Notes: generated by a model from the sequence alone, not told the origin. Shown: positions 43,614 to 52,459, counted from the first letter of the stretch. The stretch: 64,000 nt of DNA from Flavobacteriaceae bacterium MAR_2010_72 (GCA_003550275.1 QXCW01000002.1:124001-188000), one strand, 5' to 3'. Numbers and translations: made by a program.

Positions 43614-43730
43614 ACCTACCGTTCATCGAAACGTGTAAGAAAAAACAACAAAAATTAATCAATTAGCGTATTTCATCGAAAAAATTATTCGTTATGGCTG
43701 GTTTCTTCTATATTTAAAGTCCCAAATCTT

Positions 43731-44366
43731 ATGACTATGAAAAAATTTACTTTTATTTTAAGTCTATTCGTTTTTACCGTTTTTGTTAGTTGCGAAAACG
43801 AACTAGTAGACTCAACACAGCAACAGGAATTTACAAAAGGTGTAGATTACAAAGTTAAAACTTCTACTACGGTACAAAGCATGTCGTCTTACGATATTGA
43901 AGCTGAAGTATGCTCAACTACAAACCTTATTGCAGGACAACATCACAACGCAGGAACAGTATCAGTGTATACTGATGGAACTAACCTCATTATTGAGTAT
44001 GCAACCAATGACGATTGGACCATTGGCGTGACCCATTTACAAGTTGGAGATTGCAATGAAGGATGGGTGCCTTTAACAGGTTCAGGAAACCCTAAAGTAG
44101 GTCGATTTGATTTTACAGAACCTTCCTATCAGGATACGCATCAAGTAGTATATATTATTAGTTTAGAGTCGCTAGGACTTGAATTAGGAGATACTTATTG
44201 CTTTGCAGCACATGCTGAGGTAGAAGGGCCAACAGGAGGAGAAACAGCTTGGGCTGAAGGTCCTGAATTTGAAGGAAGAAGTTGGGCAATGTTTGTTCAA
44301 ACTAGCTTAACCGATTGTGACGGCGGTGACGGAGATGGTGATGGTGGCGGAGACGGACCAAAATAG
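43731..44366 (+). CDS. Hypothetical lipoprotein with Gly/Asp-rich tail
   Basis: 211 residues; the start may also be the second ATG at 43737. Lipobox Cys in FVFTVFVSC. The mature domain includes IEAEVCSTTNLIAGQHHNAGTVSVYTDGTNLIIEYATNDDWTIGVTHLQVG and TYCFAAHAEVEG...TAWAEGPEF, with a possible Cys pair. Similar segments occur in exported Bacteroidota proteins, but I cannot name the family. The end is low-complexity GGDGDGDGGGDGPK, which could be disordered or bind calcium. It stands alone in front of a strong terminator. Confidence 0.65.
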   Translation: MTMKKFTFILSLFVFTVFVSCENELVDSTQQQEFTKGVDYKVKTSTTVQSMSSYDIEAEVCSTTNLIAGQHHNAGTVSVYTDGTNLIIEYATNDDWTIGVTHLQVGDCNEGWVPLTGSGNPKVGRFDFTEPSYQDTHQVVYIISLESLGLELGDTYCFAAHAEVEGPTGGETAWAEGPEFEGRSWAMFVQTSLTDCDGGDGDGDGGGDGPK

Positions 44367-44394
44367 AGACCTGCAACAAAAATTTAAGTCTTAT

Positions 44395-44430
44395 AAAAAC
44401 CTCTTGGAATTAGTTTCGAGAGGTTTTTTA
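44395..44430. terminator. Intrinsic terminator between the lipoprotein gene and nadD
   Basis: AAAACCTCTTGGAA (44396-44409) and TTTCGAGAGGTTTT (44414-44427) form a long stem with two G-T pairs and a TTAG loop, with T run to 44430 and A run on the other side. Serves both convergent genes. Confidence 0.85.
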
Positions 44431-44432
44431 AT

Positions 44433-45017
44433 TTACTTGTAAAAATTCATTTCGTCTAGATATTCCCAAACATGTTCTGGAAGCATTGGTCTCACGTTTT
44501 TGCCAGATTTTATTGATTTTCTGATGAAAGTGGAAGACAATTCCATTATAGGCGCATCTATTTTATGAATGTGTGAATGCTCATCAAATTGGGTTTCGAT
44601 CGTACCTTCACCTTCTGAAAGTCTTGGATATACATAAAGATGGTAATTCTTTAGAATAAGCTCATAATTTTTCCACTTATGAAAACTTTTAAGATTGTCT
44701 TCTCCCATGATTAGCGAAAACACGTAATCTGGATATTTTTCATGAAGATAGGTTAGTGTATTAATCGTATAGTTGGGCTGTGGAAGATTGAATTCAATAT
44801 CGCTAGGATGTAATTTCTGGTAGTCCTTTGTAGCACGATAAACCATTTCTAAACGTTGGCGGTTGTCAAGCAAACTTTGTTTGGTTTTAAAAGGACTTTG
44901 AGGGGTTACTACAAACCATATTTGGTCAAGGTCACTGTATTCGGCAAGATGATTGGCAATGGTTAAATGGCCCACATGTATGGGGTTGAATGTGCCAAAA
45001 AACAAGCCAATTTTCAT
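44433..45017 (-). CDS. nadD: Nicotinate-nucleotide adenylyltransferase
   Basis: 194 residues. Converts nicotinate mononucleotide and ATP to deamido-NAD in NAD synthesis. Nucleotidyltransferase motif GTFNPIHVGHL (His14, His17) near the N-terminus and the closing motif LSSTFIRKSI near residue 165. Usual length. Its start overlaps the gmk stop by 4 bp, and gmk in turn overlaps yicC by 1 bp, so yicC-gmk-nadD form a tightly coupled operon. Confidence 0.96.
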   Translation of the reverse strand: MKIGLFFGTFNPIHVGHLTIANHLAEYSDLDQIWFVVTPQSPFKTKQSLLDNRQRLEMVYRATKDYQKLHPSDIEFNLPQPNYTINTLTYLHEKYPDYVFSLIMGEDNLKSFHKWKNYELILKNYHLYVYPRLSEGEGTIETQFDEHSHIHKIDAPIMELSSTFIRKSIKSGKNVRPMLPEHVWEYLDEMNFYK

Positions 45018-45592
45018 GGGGTTTCTTCTAAAAATTTTGAAACTAATTCGTAAGATTCTGCTAATGCTTTTTCAAGATTGTCATTGACAACAACCGCATC
45101 AAAAAGTGGTGCAGTAGCCAATTCGGCAGAAGCTTTTGCTATACGCATATTAATTTTATCCGCACTTTCGGTTTGACGCTTTTTCAACCTGATTTTCAAC
45201 TCATCAATACTTGGAGGCTTCACAAAAATAGCCAAAGTTTCTTCAGGAAATTTACGCTTAATACGCAAGCCACCGGAAACGTCAATATCAAAAATCACGT
45301 GTTTCCCCAAGGCCCAAATACGTTCGACTTCAGATTTTAGGGTACCATAAAAGTTGTCGCGATAAACTTCTTCCCATTCTAAAAACGCATCATTCTTAAT
45401 TTTTGTTTTAAAGTCTTGAAATGATAAAAAATAATAATCCTTTCCATCTTGCTCATTGCCTCGTTTTTCGCGTGAAGTTGCAGAAATTGAAAATTCTAAA
45501 TTCAATTCCTTTTGTTTTAGTAAATGCCTAACGATGGTTGTTTTACCAGACCCTGATGGTGCCGAAAATACTATTAATTTTCCTTTAGCCAT
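45014..45592 (-). CDS. gmk: Guanylate kinase
   Basis: 192 residues. Phosphorylates GMP to GDP with ATP. P-loop APSGSGKTT (11-19), then the GMP-binding part TSREKRGNEQDGKDYYFLSFQDF and the lid-following segment VIFDIDVSGGLRIKRKFPEETLAIFVKPPSIDELKIRLKKRQTE. Full-length and normal. Middle gene of the yicC-gmk-nadD operon (overlaps of 1 and 4 bp). Confidence 0.97.
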   Translation of the reverse strand: MAKGKLIVFSAPSGSGKTTIVRHLLKQKELNLEFSISATSREKRGNEQDGKDYYFLSFQDFKTKIKNDAFLEWEEVYRDNFYGTLKSEVERIWALGKHVIFDIDVSGGLRIKRKFPEETLAIFVKPPSIDELKIRLKKRQTESADKINMRIAKASAELATAPLFDAVVVNDNLEKALAESYELVSKFLEETP

Positions 45593-46449
45593 TAAAGCAC
45601 ATTTAAGAGTTGTTCTTTTATTTTTTCAAGTTCATCTTTCATTTGAACCACTAATTTTTGCATAGGCGCATAATTGGATTTTGACCCAATGGTATTGATT
45701 TCACGTCCCATTTCCTGACCGATAAACCCTAGTTTTTTACCATTGGAATCAGCAGATTTTAGAGCTTTTAGAAAATAATCCAAATGATTTTTCAACCTTA
45801 CCTTTTCCTCGGTGATATCAAATTTTTCAATGTAATAAATAAGTTCCTGCTCAAATCGGTTTTGGTCAACCTTTTCCTTAAGCTCCGAAACACCTTTTTG
45901 TAAACGCTCCCTAACCCCTTCAATGCGTTCAGGATCCATGGCAATAACTTGATCTAATAATTCAGAAATATTCTGCACTCTAGCGTAGAAATCACTCTCT
46001 AAAGTCTTTCCTTCATCCAATCTGTATTGATGTATTTTTTCAAGACTGCTATCAATTTCTTTTGAAATTTGAGCCCACTCATCTTCATCAATCTCATCAC
46101 GCTCTGTGGTTACGGCATCTGGCAACCGAACAGCCATTTTAAGAAGCTCAGTTTCATCACCATCAACAACTTCTTTTAATTGTTTGATGTACTGCTTTAC
46201 AACTGTTTTATTGATTTGTGTTGAAGTTTCCTCGCCTGTAATTTCCATGTACAACGAAAAATCAATCTTGCCACGTTCAAGTTTAGATGCAATCAATTTT
46301 CGAATGTCTAATTCCTTTTCTCTATAGAGCGAAGGCATTCTAGTATTTAAATCTAGATTTTTACTATTAAGGGATTTAATTTCTATGGATATTTTTTTTG
46401 TGGGTAGCTGAATTACAGATTTCCCATAGCCAGTCATAGATTGTATCAT
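45592..46449 (-). CDS. YicC family protein (endoribonuclease-type)
   Basis: 285 residues. Starts MIQSMTGYGKS, the near-invariant YicC opening, with IEIKSLNSKNLDLNTRMPS after it. It ends with the DUF1732-type tail (KKLGFIGQEMGREINTIGSKSNYAPMQKLVVQMKDELEKIKEQLLNVL). YicC proteins have been linked to RNA decay as endoribonucleases. First gene of the coupled operon with gmk and nadD, an arrangement widely conserved for yicC and gmk. Confidence 0.94.
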   Translation of the reverse strand: MIQSMTGYGKSVIQLPTKKISIEIKSLNSKNLDLNTRMPSLYREKELDIRKLIASKLERGKIDFSLYMEITGEETSTQINKTVVKQYIKQLKEVVDGDETELLKMAVRLPDAVTTERDEIDEDEWAQISKEIDSSLEKIHQYRLDEGKTLESDFYARVQNISELLDQVIAMDPERIEGVRERLQKGVSELKEKVDQNRFEQELIYYIEKFDITEEKVRLKNHLDYFLKALKSADSNGKKLGFIGQEMGREINTIGSKSNYAPMQKLVVQMKDELEKIKEQLLNVL

Positions 46450-46589
46450 ACACGAATTTTAAAGTTGAACAAAGGTAAACAAAAACCTAAAGTTTTTTGA
46501 TCTTGAAAGCGTTTAGGGGTATTCAAATAGCTTTTGAAAAAAAAGAAAGCCCATAGAAAAATCATAAACTAGGATAAATACGCATTAAA

Positions 46590-47480
46590 TTAAGCCGACT
46601 TCACCCTTTTTGTAACTAAATAGACACCTAAAAACACTAACCCTGCCGCAAACACTTTTAAAACATTTAAAGTATCACTACCAGCTAAAATGGCATAAAG
46701 AATCCCCAATAATGGTTGTAAATACATAAAAACACCTATAGTAGAAGCGTTAAGCTGTTTTAATGCGAACACATTGAGTAGATAAGTCAAAAATGTGGTG
46801 CCAACAACAACAAAGGCCATTTGAAAAATAGCATTCATGGGTAATTGTTGCCAATCAACAGCCTGAAACTCTTGCAATGTTATAGGCAAATTGATAACAA
46901 CCCCAAACAGGAAAAGCCATTTCATTAAGGTAATTACATGATATTTGGCTGTTAACGGTTTGATCAAAATCAAATAAATGGCGTATGAAGTCGCATTTAT
47001 AAGGAATAAAGTATTTCCTAAAGGGATGTTTTCAGCATTCTGTGCAGTAGTTTCAGTAAATAAAATTAAACTTAGGGCACCACCAAACCCAATTAGAATG
47101 CCTACTATTTTTAAAATTGTTATCCGTTCTTTTAGGATAAGAACCGATAACAAAAAAATGATAATAGGTGAAATGGTAATCATTACTGAGCTGTTAATAG
47201 GCGTTGATAATGATAGTCCTTTAAAAAACATGAGCATATTAATGGCCATTCCAAAAATGGCGCACGCTAATAGACGAAGCCAGTCTTTTTTTTCAACACG
47301 TTCTTTAGGAGACCAAATGCTGATAATCCAAAATAAAATAGCTGCTCCCAAAACGCGAAGCAATATGAACCCGTAAGGTTGAATATATGTGGGCATTAAG
47401 CCTTTGGCTACCGTATGGTTAATGCCATAAATAGCACTGGCACCAAAGGCTGCTAGCAAAGCTAGGGTACGTTTATCCAT
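46590..47480 (-). CDS. EamA/DMT superfamily transporter
   Basis: 296 residues from the ATG at 47480 (MDKRTLALLAAFGASAIYGINHTVAKG). This start is preferred to the longer frame from 47525 because it begins the first membrane helix and overlaps the upstream gene's stop (ATGGATAA). About ten membrane helices in two EamA halves, with RVLGAAILFWIIS and SSVMITISPIIIFLLSVLILKERI in the first and TFLTYLLNVFALKQLNASTIGVFMYLQPLLGILYAI in the second. Exports or imports small metabolites; substrate unknown. Coupled to the ArsC-like gene by an 8-bp overlap. Confidence 0.88.
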   Translation of the reverse strand: MDKRTLALLAAFGASAIYGINHTVAKGLMPTYIQPYGFILLRVLGAAILFWIISIWSPKERVEKKDWLRLLACAIFGMAINMLMFFKGLSLSTPINSSVMITISPIIIFLLSVLILKERITILKIVGILIGFGGALSLILFTETTAQNAENIPLGNTLFLINATSYAIYLILIKPLTAKYHVITLMKWLFLFGVVINLPITLQEFQAVDWQQLPMNAIFQMAFVVVGTTFLTYLLNVFALKQLNASTIGVFMYLQPLLGILYAILAGSDTLNVLKVFAAGLVFLGVYLVTKRVKSA

Positions 47481-47826
47481 GTATAGCTTGTTTTGCGGCT
47501 TCAACCGTTTTAGCTCTATTGCCAATGATAATTTTATTCTTGTAAATAATAACGGGCCTACTTAAAAACGTATAATGATCTAAAATATAATGTTTGAAAT
47601 CTTTTTCAGTGAGATTAGCATCTTTTAAACCCATTTCTTTGTAAAGCTTAGCACGTTTACTGAAAAGTGCTTCATAACTGCCAGATAATTTATACATGCC
47701 CTCCAGTTGCTTTACAGTAATCTCTTCTTCTTTAATGTCTTGAAATATAAAATCAGAAGGAAGGTCCAATGCTTTTATAATTCTAACGCAAGTACTACAG
47801 GTTTTGAGATAGTAAATTTTGTTCAT
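47473..47826 (-). CDS. ArsC/Spx family thioredoxin-fold protein
   Basis: 117 residues. Starts MNKIYYLKTCSTCVRIIKAL with a CSTC motif (Cys10, Cys13) in the thioredoxin-fold position used by ArsC arsenate reductases and Spx. The later RPVIIYKNKIIIGNRAKTVEAAKQ is the cis-Pro region. The arsenate-binding Arg triad is not clearly complete, so arsenate reduction is uncertain; a general thiol oxidoreductase is equally likely. Overlaps the DMT gene downstream by 8 bp and diverges from the DinB gene. Confidence 0.8.
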   Translation of the reverse strand: MNKIYYLKTCSTCVRIIKALDLPSDFIFQDIKEEEITVKQLEGMYKLSGSYEALFSKRAKLYKEMGLKDANLTEKDFKHYILDHYTFLSRPVIIYKNKIIIGNRAKTVEAAKQAIHG

Positions 47827-47897
47827 GTTAACTGGTTTTGAATTGCAAAGAAAACGGTTTTAAAAGGAAAATTAATTACTTTTAAAAAAAAATACAG

Positions 47898-48353
47898 ATG
47901 GATTGGAATTTTGATATTACCTTAAAAAACAGGGCAATTTTAAAAACATTTATTGAAACATATTCACTTGAGCAATTGAATAAAGTGCCTAACGGCTATA
48001 AGAATAACATCATTTGGAATATTGCCCACACCATTGTAACGCAACAAATTTTAGTCTATAAGTTATCTGGATTGCCAGCGATTGTCTCTGAAGACCTGAT
48101 TGAAATGTTTAGAAAAGGAACTAAAACAGAGCGAGATCTCACACAAGCAGAGGTAGATGAAATAAAAGGCTTACTCTTTTCAACGATTGAAAAAACTAAA
48201 GAAGATTATGAGAATAGGGTTTTCCAAACCTATCATGAATATACTGTTACCACTAAAAGTACGTTGACCACGGTTGAAGAAGCCATTGCGTTCAATAATT
48301 TTCACGAAGGGATTCATTTGGGTTACATATTGGCCTTGAAAAAATCATTATAA
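47898..48353 (+). CDS. DinB family protein (second copy in window)
   Basis: 151 residues, four-helix DinB-like bundle. Metal-ligand candidates are His in NIIWNIAHTIVTQQILVYKLSG and His/Glu in NNFHEGIHLGYILALKKSL, at the usual helix 2 and helix 4 positions. It is not closely similar to the DinB protein at 12057-12581. Function unknown; the superfamily includes thiol-dependent transferases. It ends 3 bp before the antiporter gene and is probably co-transcribed with it. Confidence 0.8.
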   Translation: MDWNFDITLKNRAILKTFIETYSLEQLNKVPNGYKNNIIWNIAHTIVTQQILVYKLSGLPAIVSEDLIEMFRKGTKTERDLTQAEVDEIKGLLFSTIEKTKEDYENRVFQTYHEYTVTTKSTLTTVEEAIAFNNFHEGIHLGYILALKKSL

Positions 48354-48356
48354 CTT

Positions 48357-49607
48357 ATGGATTATTATGCAATAGCATCAGTTCTTATCGTACTTGCTGC
48401 AATTTTTGGTTACATCAATGTTAGGTTTTTAAAACTGCCCACAACCATAGGTTTAATGGTTATTACTATTGCCTTTACGTTAGTTTTGGTTCTAATTGGG
48501 CAATTTGACGATACGCTTTTAACCCAAGAAAGGGAACTCATCTCCAACATAGATTTTGAAACTGTCCTGCTCGATGTTATGTTAAGCTTTTTGCTTTTCG
48601 CAGGTGCCTTGCATACTAACTTTGAACAACTAAAAGTGCAAAGAGGTCCGGTTTTGGTGTTTGCCACTTTAGGGACATTAGTCTCTACATTTTTAGTAGG
48701 AATATTGGTTTATTTCTTATTAATGGCACTAGGATTGGAGGTTGATTTTATTTATTGTTTGCTTTTTGGAGCTCTAATATCACCTACAGATCCCATTGCA
48801 GTATTAGGTATTCTAAAAAAAGCAAATGCGCCTAAAATTTTGGAAACAAAAATCGTTGGAGAATCTTTGTTTAATGATGGTGTTGGAGTGGTTGTGTTTT
48901 TGACCATTTTTAGCATTGCGGCTTCACCAACAGCTACTGTTGAATTTTCTGTAGTTGCTAAATTGTTCGGGCAAGAGGTTATTGGCGGAATTGGGTTAGG
49001 CCTCGTTTTGGGTTGGATAACCTATCGCTTATTGAAATCGATCAACGACTACGAGGTTGAAGTAATTATTACCATTGCCACTGTAATGGGAGGAACCATG
49101 TTCGCACATTACTGGCATTTATCGGCACCTTTGGCTATGGTAACAGCAGGGTTATTTGTAGGGAACGATACTGTGAGAAACGCCGCAATGTCTGAAACTA
49201 CTGAAACGTATGTAGATAAATTTTGGGAACTTATAGATGTGCTTTTGAATACCATTTTATTTGTCCTTATTGGGATGGAGATGCTAATTCTTACCTTAAA
49301 AGGAGACTATATTATAGCAGGGCTTATAACGGTTCCGTTGGTATTATTATGTAGATATGCATCACTGTGGCTACCTATAAAATTCTTTGCTAAAAAATTG
49401 GGTTTTGTCCGTCATACCAATTTAATTATGACTTGGGGTGGATTACGTGGCGGCATATCAATTGCTTTAGCCTTGAGTTTAACTCCTGCAATGCATCGTG
49501 AACTTTTTTTGGTGATAACCTATATTATTGTTGTCTTTTCAATTATCGGACAAGGATTGACCGTAGAATCCATCATCAAACGACTAACACATAACCTTAA
49601 GGATTGA
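48357..49607 (+). CDS. Cation:proton antiporter (CPA1, NhaP-like)
   Basis: 416 residues, about 12 membrane helices. The ion-binding helices carry GALISPTDPIAVLGILKKANAP and KIVGESLFNDGVGVVVFLTIF, typical of sodium/proton exchangers of the CPA1 group; TWGGLRGGISIALALSLT near the C-terminus is a further mark. No cytoplasmic regulatory tail is present. Exchanges Na+ (or K+) for protons to control pH and salt, in keeping with a marine lifestyle. Its 3' end overlaps the convergent DUF3298 gene by 11 bp. Confidence 0.93.
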   Translation: MDYYAIASVLIVLAAIFGYINVRFLKLPTTIGLMVITIAFTLVLVLIGQFDDTLLTQERELISNIDFETVLLDVMLSFLLFAGALHTNFEQLKVQRGPVLVFATLGTLVSTFLVGILVYFLLMALGLEVDFIYCLLFGALISPTDPIAVLGILKKANAPKILETKIVGESLFNDGVGVVVFLTIFSIAASPTATVEFSVVAKLFGQEVIGGIGLGLVLGWITYRLLKSINDYEVEVIITIATVMGGTMFAHYWHLSAPLAMVTAGLFVGNDTVRNAAMSETTETYVDKFWELIDVLLNTILFVLIGMEMLILTLKGDYIIAGLITVPLVLLCRYASLWLPIKFFAKKLGFVRHTNLIMTWGGLRGGISIALALSLTPAMHRELFLVITYIIVVFSIIGQGLTVESIIKRLTHNLKD

Positions 49608-50343
49608 TTTTCAAATACGAAGAAATTCTACCGTATGGAATCGTAAATTCTGTTATTCCTTGAGCGTATGCGGCAATTTCATAGCTGTTATACAAAAAAA
49701 TAACACCTTCGTCATTGAAACCAATATTTTCTGGAAGTTTGAAATCTTCACCAAAAAAATAATTTTCGCTATCATCCGAAGTTTTTGCCTTTATTTCATC
49801 GGTTAAATAGCCTTTTACCAATGATTTAAAATCGGTATTTATTTTAAAAAGGCTTTCGTTATTATATAGGTCACCAGTTTCAGGATTGAAATTAAGTAAG
49901 GTAATAATACTATTGCCATGTGCGCCTCCAGTAAATGTATAGGAGTCAACAGCAACAGTAATAACTTCAGCCGAAGAATAAACCACTTCGCTATTTACGG
50001 TGGCAACCCAATCGGAAGTAGTATCTTGAAAGTCTTTCTTAAAAGTCATAAACCTATTGTCAAACTCCTTAACGGCATCTTTAAGTGAAAGATGTAAGGT
50101 GTCATCATCAAAAAAGGCAATGTTTTTGGCAATTGAAGACTCAATTGACGTGTTGATTTTTGAAGCCACTGACGAGTTGTTGTCAAACTGCGGATAAACA
50201 ACTTCTATTTTGGCAGCGTCATGCTGTTCAATAGCAATTTCTTTAAAATTCAAGGGTTGTTCTTTTTTACATGAAAAAATGAGGAAGGTAACACATAAAA
50301 TAAAGGCAGATTGTTTCAAGGATTCAATGCTTTGGTTAAACAT
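49597..50343 (-). CDS. DUF4163/DUF3298 domain lipoprotein
   Basis: 248 residues. Lipoprotein signal with Cys in FLIFSCKK (about residue 25). The N-terminal half matches DUF4163 (IEVVYPQFDNNSSVASKINTSIESSI...) and the C-terminal half DUF3298 (SSAEVITVAVDSYTFTGGAHGNSIITLLNFNPETGDLYNNESLF; FGEDFKLPENIGFNDEGVIFLYNSYEIAAYAQGITEFTIPYGRI). The pair is also found in RsiV-type anti-sigma factors that bind lysozyme; a lipoprotein without a sigma-binding domain cannot be an anti-sigma itself but might bind a similar ligand. Divergent from the cystathionine gamma-synthase gene. Confidence 0.87.
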   Translation of the reverse strand: MFNQSIESLKQSAFILCVTFLIFSCKKEQPLNFKEIAIEQHDAAKIEVVYPQFDNNSSVASKINTSIESSIAKNIAFFDDDTLHLSLKDAVKEFDNRFMTFKKDFQDTTSDWVATVNSEVVYSSAEVITVAVDSYTFTGGAHGNSIITLLNFNPETGDLYNNESLFKINTDFKSLVKGYLTDEIKAKTSDDSENYFFGEDFKLPENIGFNDEGVIFLYNSYEIAAYAQGITEFTIPYGRISSYLKINP

Positions 50344-50364
50344 ATATTAAAGGTATAATATCCA

Positions 50365-50395
50365 TTTGAATACACCGAATTAAAGTCTAAATTTG
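50365..50395 (+). promoter_or_regulatory. Promoter of the cystathionine gamma-synthase gene (TTTG-N19-TAAATTTG)
   Basis: TTTG at 50365-50368 and TAAATTTG at 50388-50395, exactly 19 bp apart: a full consensus match. Transcription would start near 50402, leaving only about 10 nt before the ATG at 50413. A second -7-like TACATTTG lies at 50403-50410 without a -33 box. Confidence 0.75.
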
Positions 50396-50412
50396 TTGCA
50401 AATACATTTGAA

Positions 50413-51552
50413 ATGAAATTTAATACAAAAACAATACACGGCGGACAAGAACATGACCCTGCATATGGTTCCGTTATGCCACCAATATATCAAACATCAA
50501 CGTATGCCCAAACTACACCTGGTGGTCATAAAGGCTATGAGTATTCCAGAACCCATAACCCAACCAGAAATGCTTTGGAAAAAGCTTTTGCTAGTATTGA
50601 AAACGGCAACTTTGGTTTGGCTTTTGCATCTGGTCTTGCTGCCATTGATGCCGTGATGAAGCTTTTAAAACCTGGGGATGAGGTTATTTCAACTAATGAT
50701 TTGTACGGAGGCTCCTATCGATTGTTTAAGAAGATATATGAAGACTTTGGAATAAAGTTTCATTTCATCGGGATGGAGAATGTTGCGGCTATTGAGAGCT
50801 ACATTACTACCAAAACAAAATTAGTTTGGGTAGAAACGCCAACCAACCCAATGATGAATATTATCGATATTAAAGCCGTTTCCAATATTGCAAAACGACA
50901 TGATTTATTATTGGCCGTTGACAATACGTTTGCGACACCTTATTTGCAATTACCTTTAGATTTGGGTGCCGATATCGTGATGCATTCAGCAACTAAATAC
51001 CTTGGAGGACACAGTGATGTGGTTATGGGAGCCTTGGTAGTTAAAGATAAGACATTGTCCGAAAGATTATATTTCATCCAAAATGCAAGCGGAGCAGTGT
51101 GTGGTCCACAAGATAGTTTTTTGGTGTTACGAGGAATTAAAACTTTACATATTCGTATTCAACGTCATTGTGAAAACGGCAAAGCCGTGGCCGAGTATTT
51201 GGTAAATCACCCAAAGATTGAAAAGGTGTATTGGCCAGGCTTTGAAAGCCATCCTAATCATCATATTGCCAAAGCCCAGATGAAGGATTTTGGAGGGATG
51301 GTATCCTTTACAACTAAAGGGAATAATTACGAAGAAGCTATAAAGGTTGTAGAGCGACTAAAAATATTCACGCTTGCAGAATCGTTGGGCGGTGTAGAGT
51401 CATTAGCCGGTCATCCAGCAAGTATGACCCATGCAAGTATACCTAAAGAAGAACGAGAAAAAACAGGGGTTGTTGATTCCTTAATTCGATTAAGTGTTGG
51501 TATTGAAGATGAAGAAGATTTAATAAACGACCTAAAGCAAGCTTTAGGATAA
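50413..51552 (+). CDS. metB: Cystathionine gamma-synthase family PLP enzyme
   Basis: 379 residues. Cys/Met metabolism PLP family: MKFNTKTIHGGQEHDPAYGSVMPPIYQTSTYAQ opening, YSRTHNPTRNALE, ASGLAAIDAV, TPTNPMMNIIDI and the PLP-binding Lys195 in HSATKYLGGHSDVVMG. It joins an activated homoserine with cysteine to cystathionine, or splits cystathionine (gamma-lyase); the two activities cannot be separated by eye, so the symbol is provisional. It stands alone with a consensus promoter and almost no leader, so there is no room for a riboswitch. Confidence 0.9.
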   Translation: MKFNTKTIHGGQEHDPAYGSVMPPIYQTSTYAQTTPGGHKGYEYSRTHNPTRNALEKAFASIENGNFGLAFASGLAAIDAVMKLLKPGDEVISTNDLYGGSYRLFKKIYEDFGIKFHFIGMENVAAIESYITTKTKLVWVETPTNPMMNIIDIKAVSNIAKRHDLLLAVDNTFATPYLQLPLDLGADIVMHSATKYLGGHSDVVMGALVVKDKTLSERLYFIQNASGAVCGPQDSFLVLRGIKTLHIRIQRHCENGKAVAEYLVNHPKIEKVYWPGFESHPNHHIAKAQMKDFGGMVSFTTKGNNYEEAIKVVERLKIFTLAESLGGVESLAGHPASMTHASIPKEEREKTGVVDSLIRLSVGIEDEEDLINDLKQALG

Positions 51553-51562
51553 TAGTTCAAGT

Positions 51563-52396
51563 TTAATCCAGATAATAGATATAACCAAAATTTAGCCAAA
51601 TAAGCCAATCGTTAAATTTGTTATAACTTAATTTATGGTTGAAACCATCTATCCAATCACTGAAATATAGCTGCCATCGCAAGTCTAACATCAGGTCAGA
51701 CAGTTTGGTGAATTTATAGCGAACACCAACACTGGTCACTACTGACCATGCATTTATGGCATCAAGATCAATTGGGTATTCACGTTGTTCACCAGGAGGT
51801 ACTGCAGGCAGAAAAGCAGGGTTGGCATACCAATAGTCGTAAATGTTATTAGCATTGAACACGTTTTGATCGCCATAATCTGTCCATGCCTGTGGTTTAG
51901 AATTGGTATAGTGAAATCCTAAACTTACAAAAGGAGCAAACCGGTAACTAAAGGCTTGAAATGAACGAATACTTTTAGGGAAATATTCCAATTGCATACC
52001 AATGTCGAAATTTTCAGCCACCCCGTGATGTGCTCTTAATTTATCGGCCAAAGCACTGGTTTTATCAGGAGCTACCCATTCACCATGATGGTCTAATCGG
52101 GTATAATTCCATGAGATTTCAGACCGAAGTTTAAAGTGGTCATTAAAATAAGTGTCAGTTGAATAACAATTACAATCTGCTCGATAAGCGAAATTAATAT
52201 AGTGTATTATTCCTATTCCTATACCGCTATTACCTAGATTAGTATCTTCATCTAATCGACTTCCAAAATCAGATCGGAACTCTACTGGGCCTATAATAGC
52301 TCCAATTTCGTGAGAGAAACCAAGTTGCGCGTAGATTTGATTTAAACTTGCAAAAACAACAATGAGAAGTGCTAATCGTTTCAAATTAAGCGTCAT
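51563..52396 (-). CDS. THC0290_0291-type outer-membrane protein of Flavobacteriaceae
   Basis: 277 residues: signal peptide (RLALLIVVFASLNQIYAQ) and the conserved opening LGFSHEIGAIIGPVEFRSDFGSR...GIGIGIIHYINFAYRADCNCYSTDTYFNDHFKLRSEISWNYT. Beta strands continue to an aromatic-rich C-terminus. I recognise this as a lineage-specific family annotated THC0290_0291 and restricted to Flavobacteriaceae; it has no known function but looks like a small outer-membrane barrel. It has a perfect consensus promoter and faces the metB gene convergently, 10 bp apart. Confidence 0.75.
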   Translation of the reverse strand: MTLNLKRLALLIVVFASLNQIYAQLGFSHEIGAIIGPVEFRSDFGSRLDEDTNLGNSGIGIGIIHYINFAYRADCNCYSTDTYFNDHFKLRSEISWNYTRLDHHGEWVAPDKTSALADKLRAHHGVAENFDIGMQLEYFPKSIRSFQAFSYRFAPFVSLGFHYTNSKPQAWTDYGDQNVFNANNIYDYWYANPAFLPAVPPGEQREYPIDLDAINAWSVVTSVGVRYKFTKLSDLMLDLRWQLYFSDWIDGFNHKLSYNKFNDWLIWLNFGYIYYLD

Positions 52397-52428
52397 ATGG
52401 TTTTATTTAATTAAGGGCATGCTGCTAA

Positions 52429-52459
52429 CAAATATATGAAAACTGCCCCAACTACCAAA
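52429..52459 (-). promoter_or_regulatory. Promoter of the THC0290_0291-type gene (TTTG-N19-TATATTTG)
   Basis: On the minus strand TTTG (52459-52456), exactly 19 bp, then TATATTTG (52436-52429): same sequence as the tRNA promoter's boxes and spacing. Start codon at 52396, so a leader of about 27 nt. Confidence 0.75.

Noticed and set aside
43621-43683. TTCATCGAAA occurring twice in the gap before the Gly/Asp-tailed lipoprotein gene
   Set aside because: Two short copies 52 bp apart without promoter geometry; could be chance in AT-rich DNA.
50396-50412. Possible SAM riboswitch in front of the cystathionine gamma-synthase gene
   Set aside because: The space between promoter and ATG is about 10-17 nt, far too short for an aptamer.
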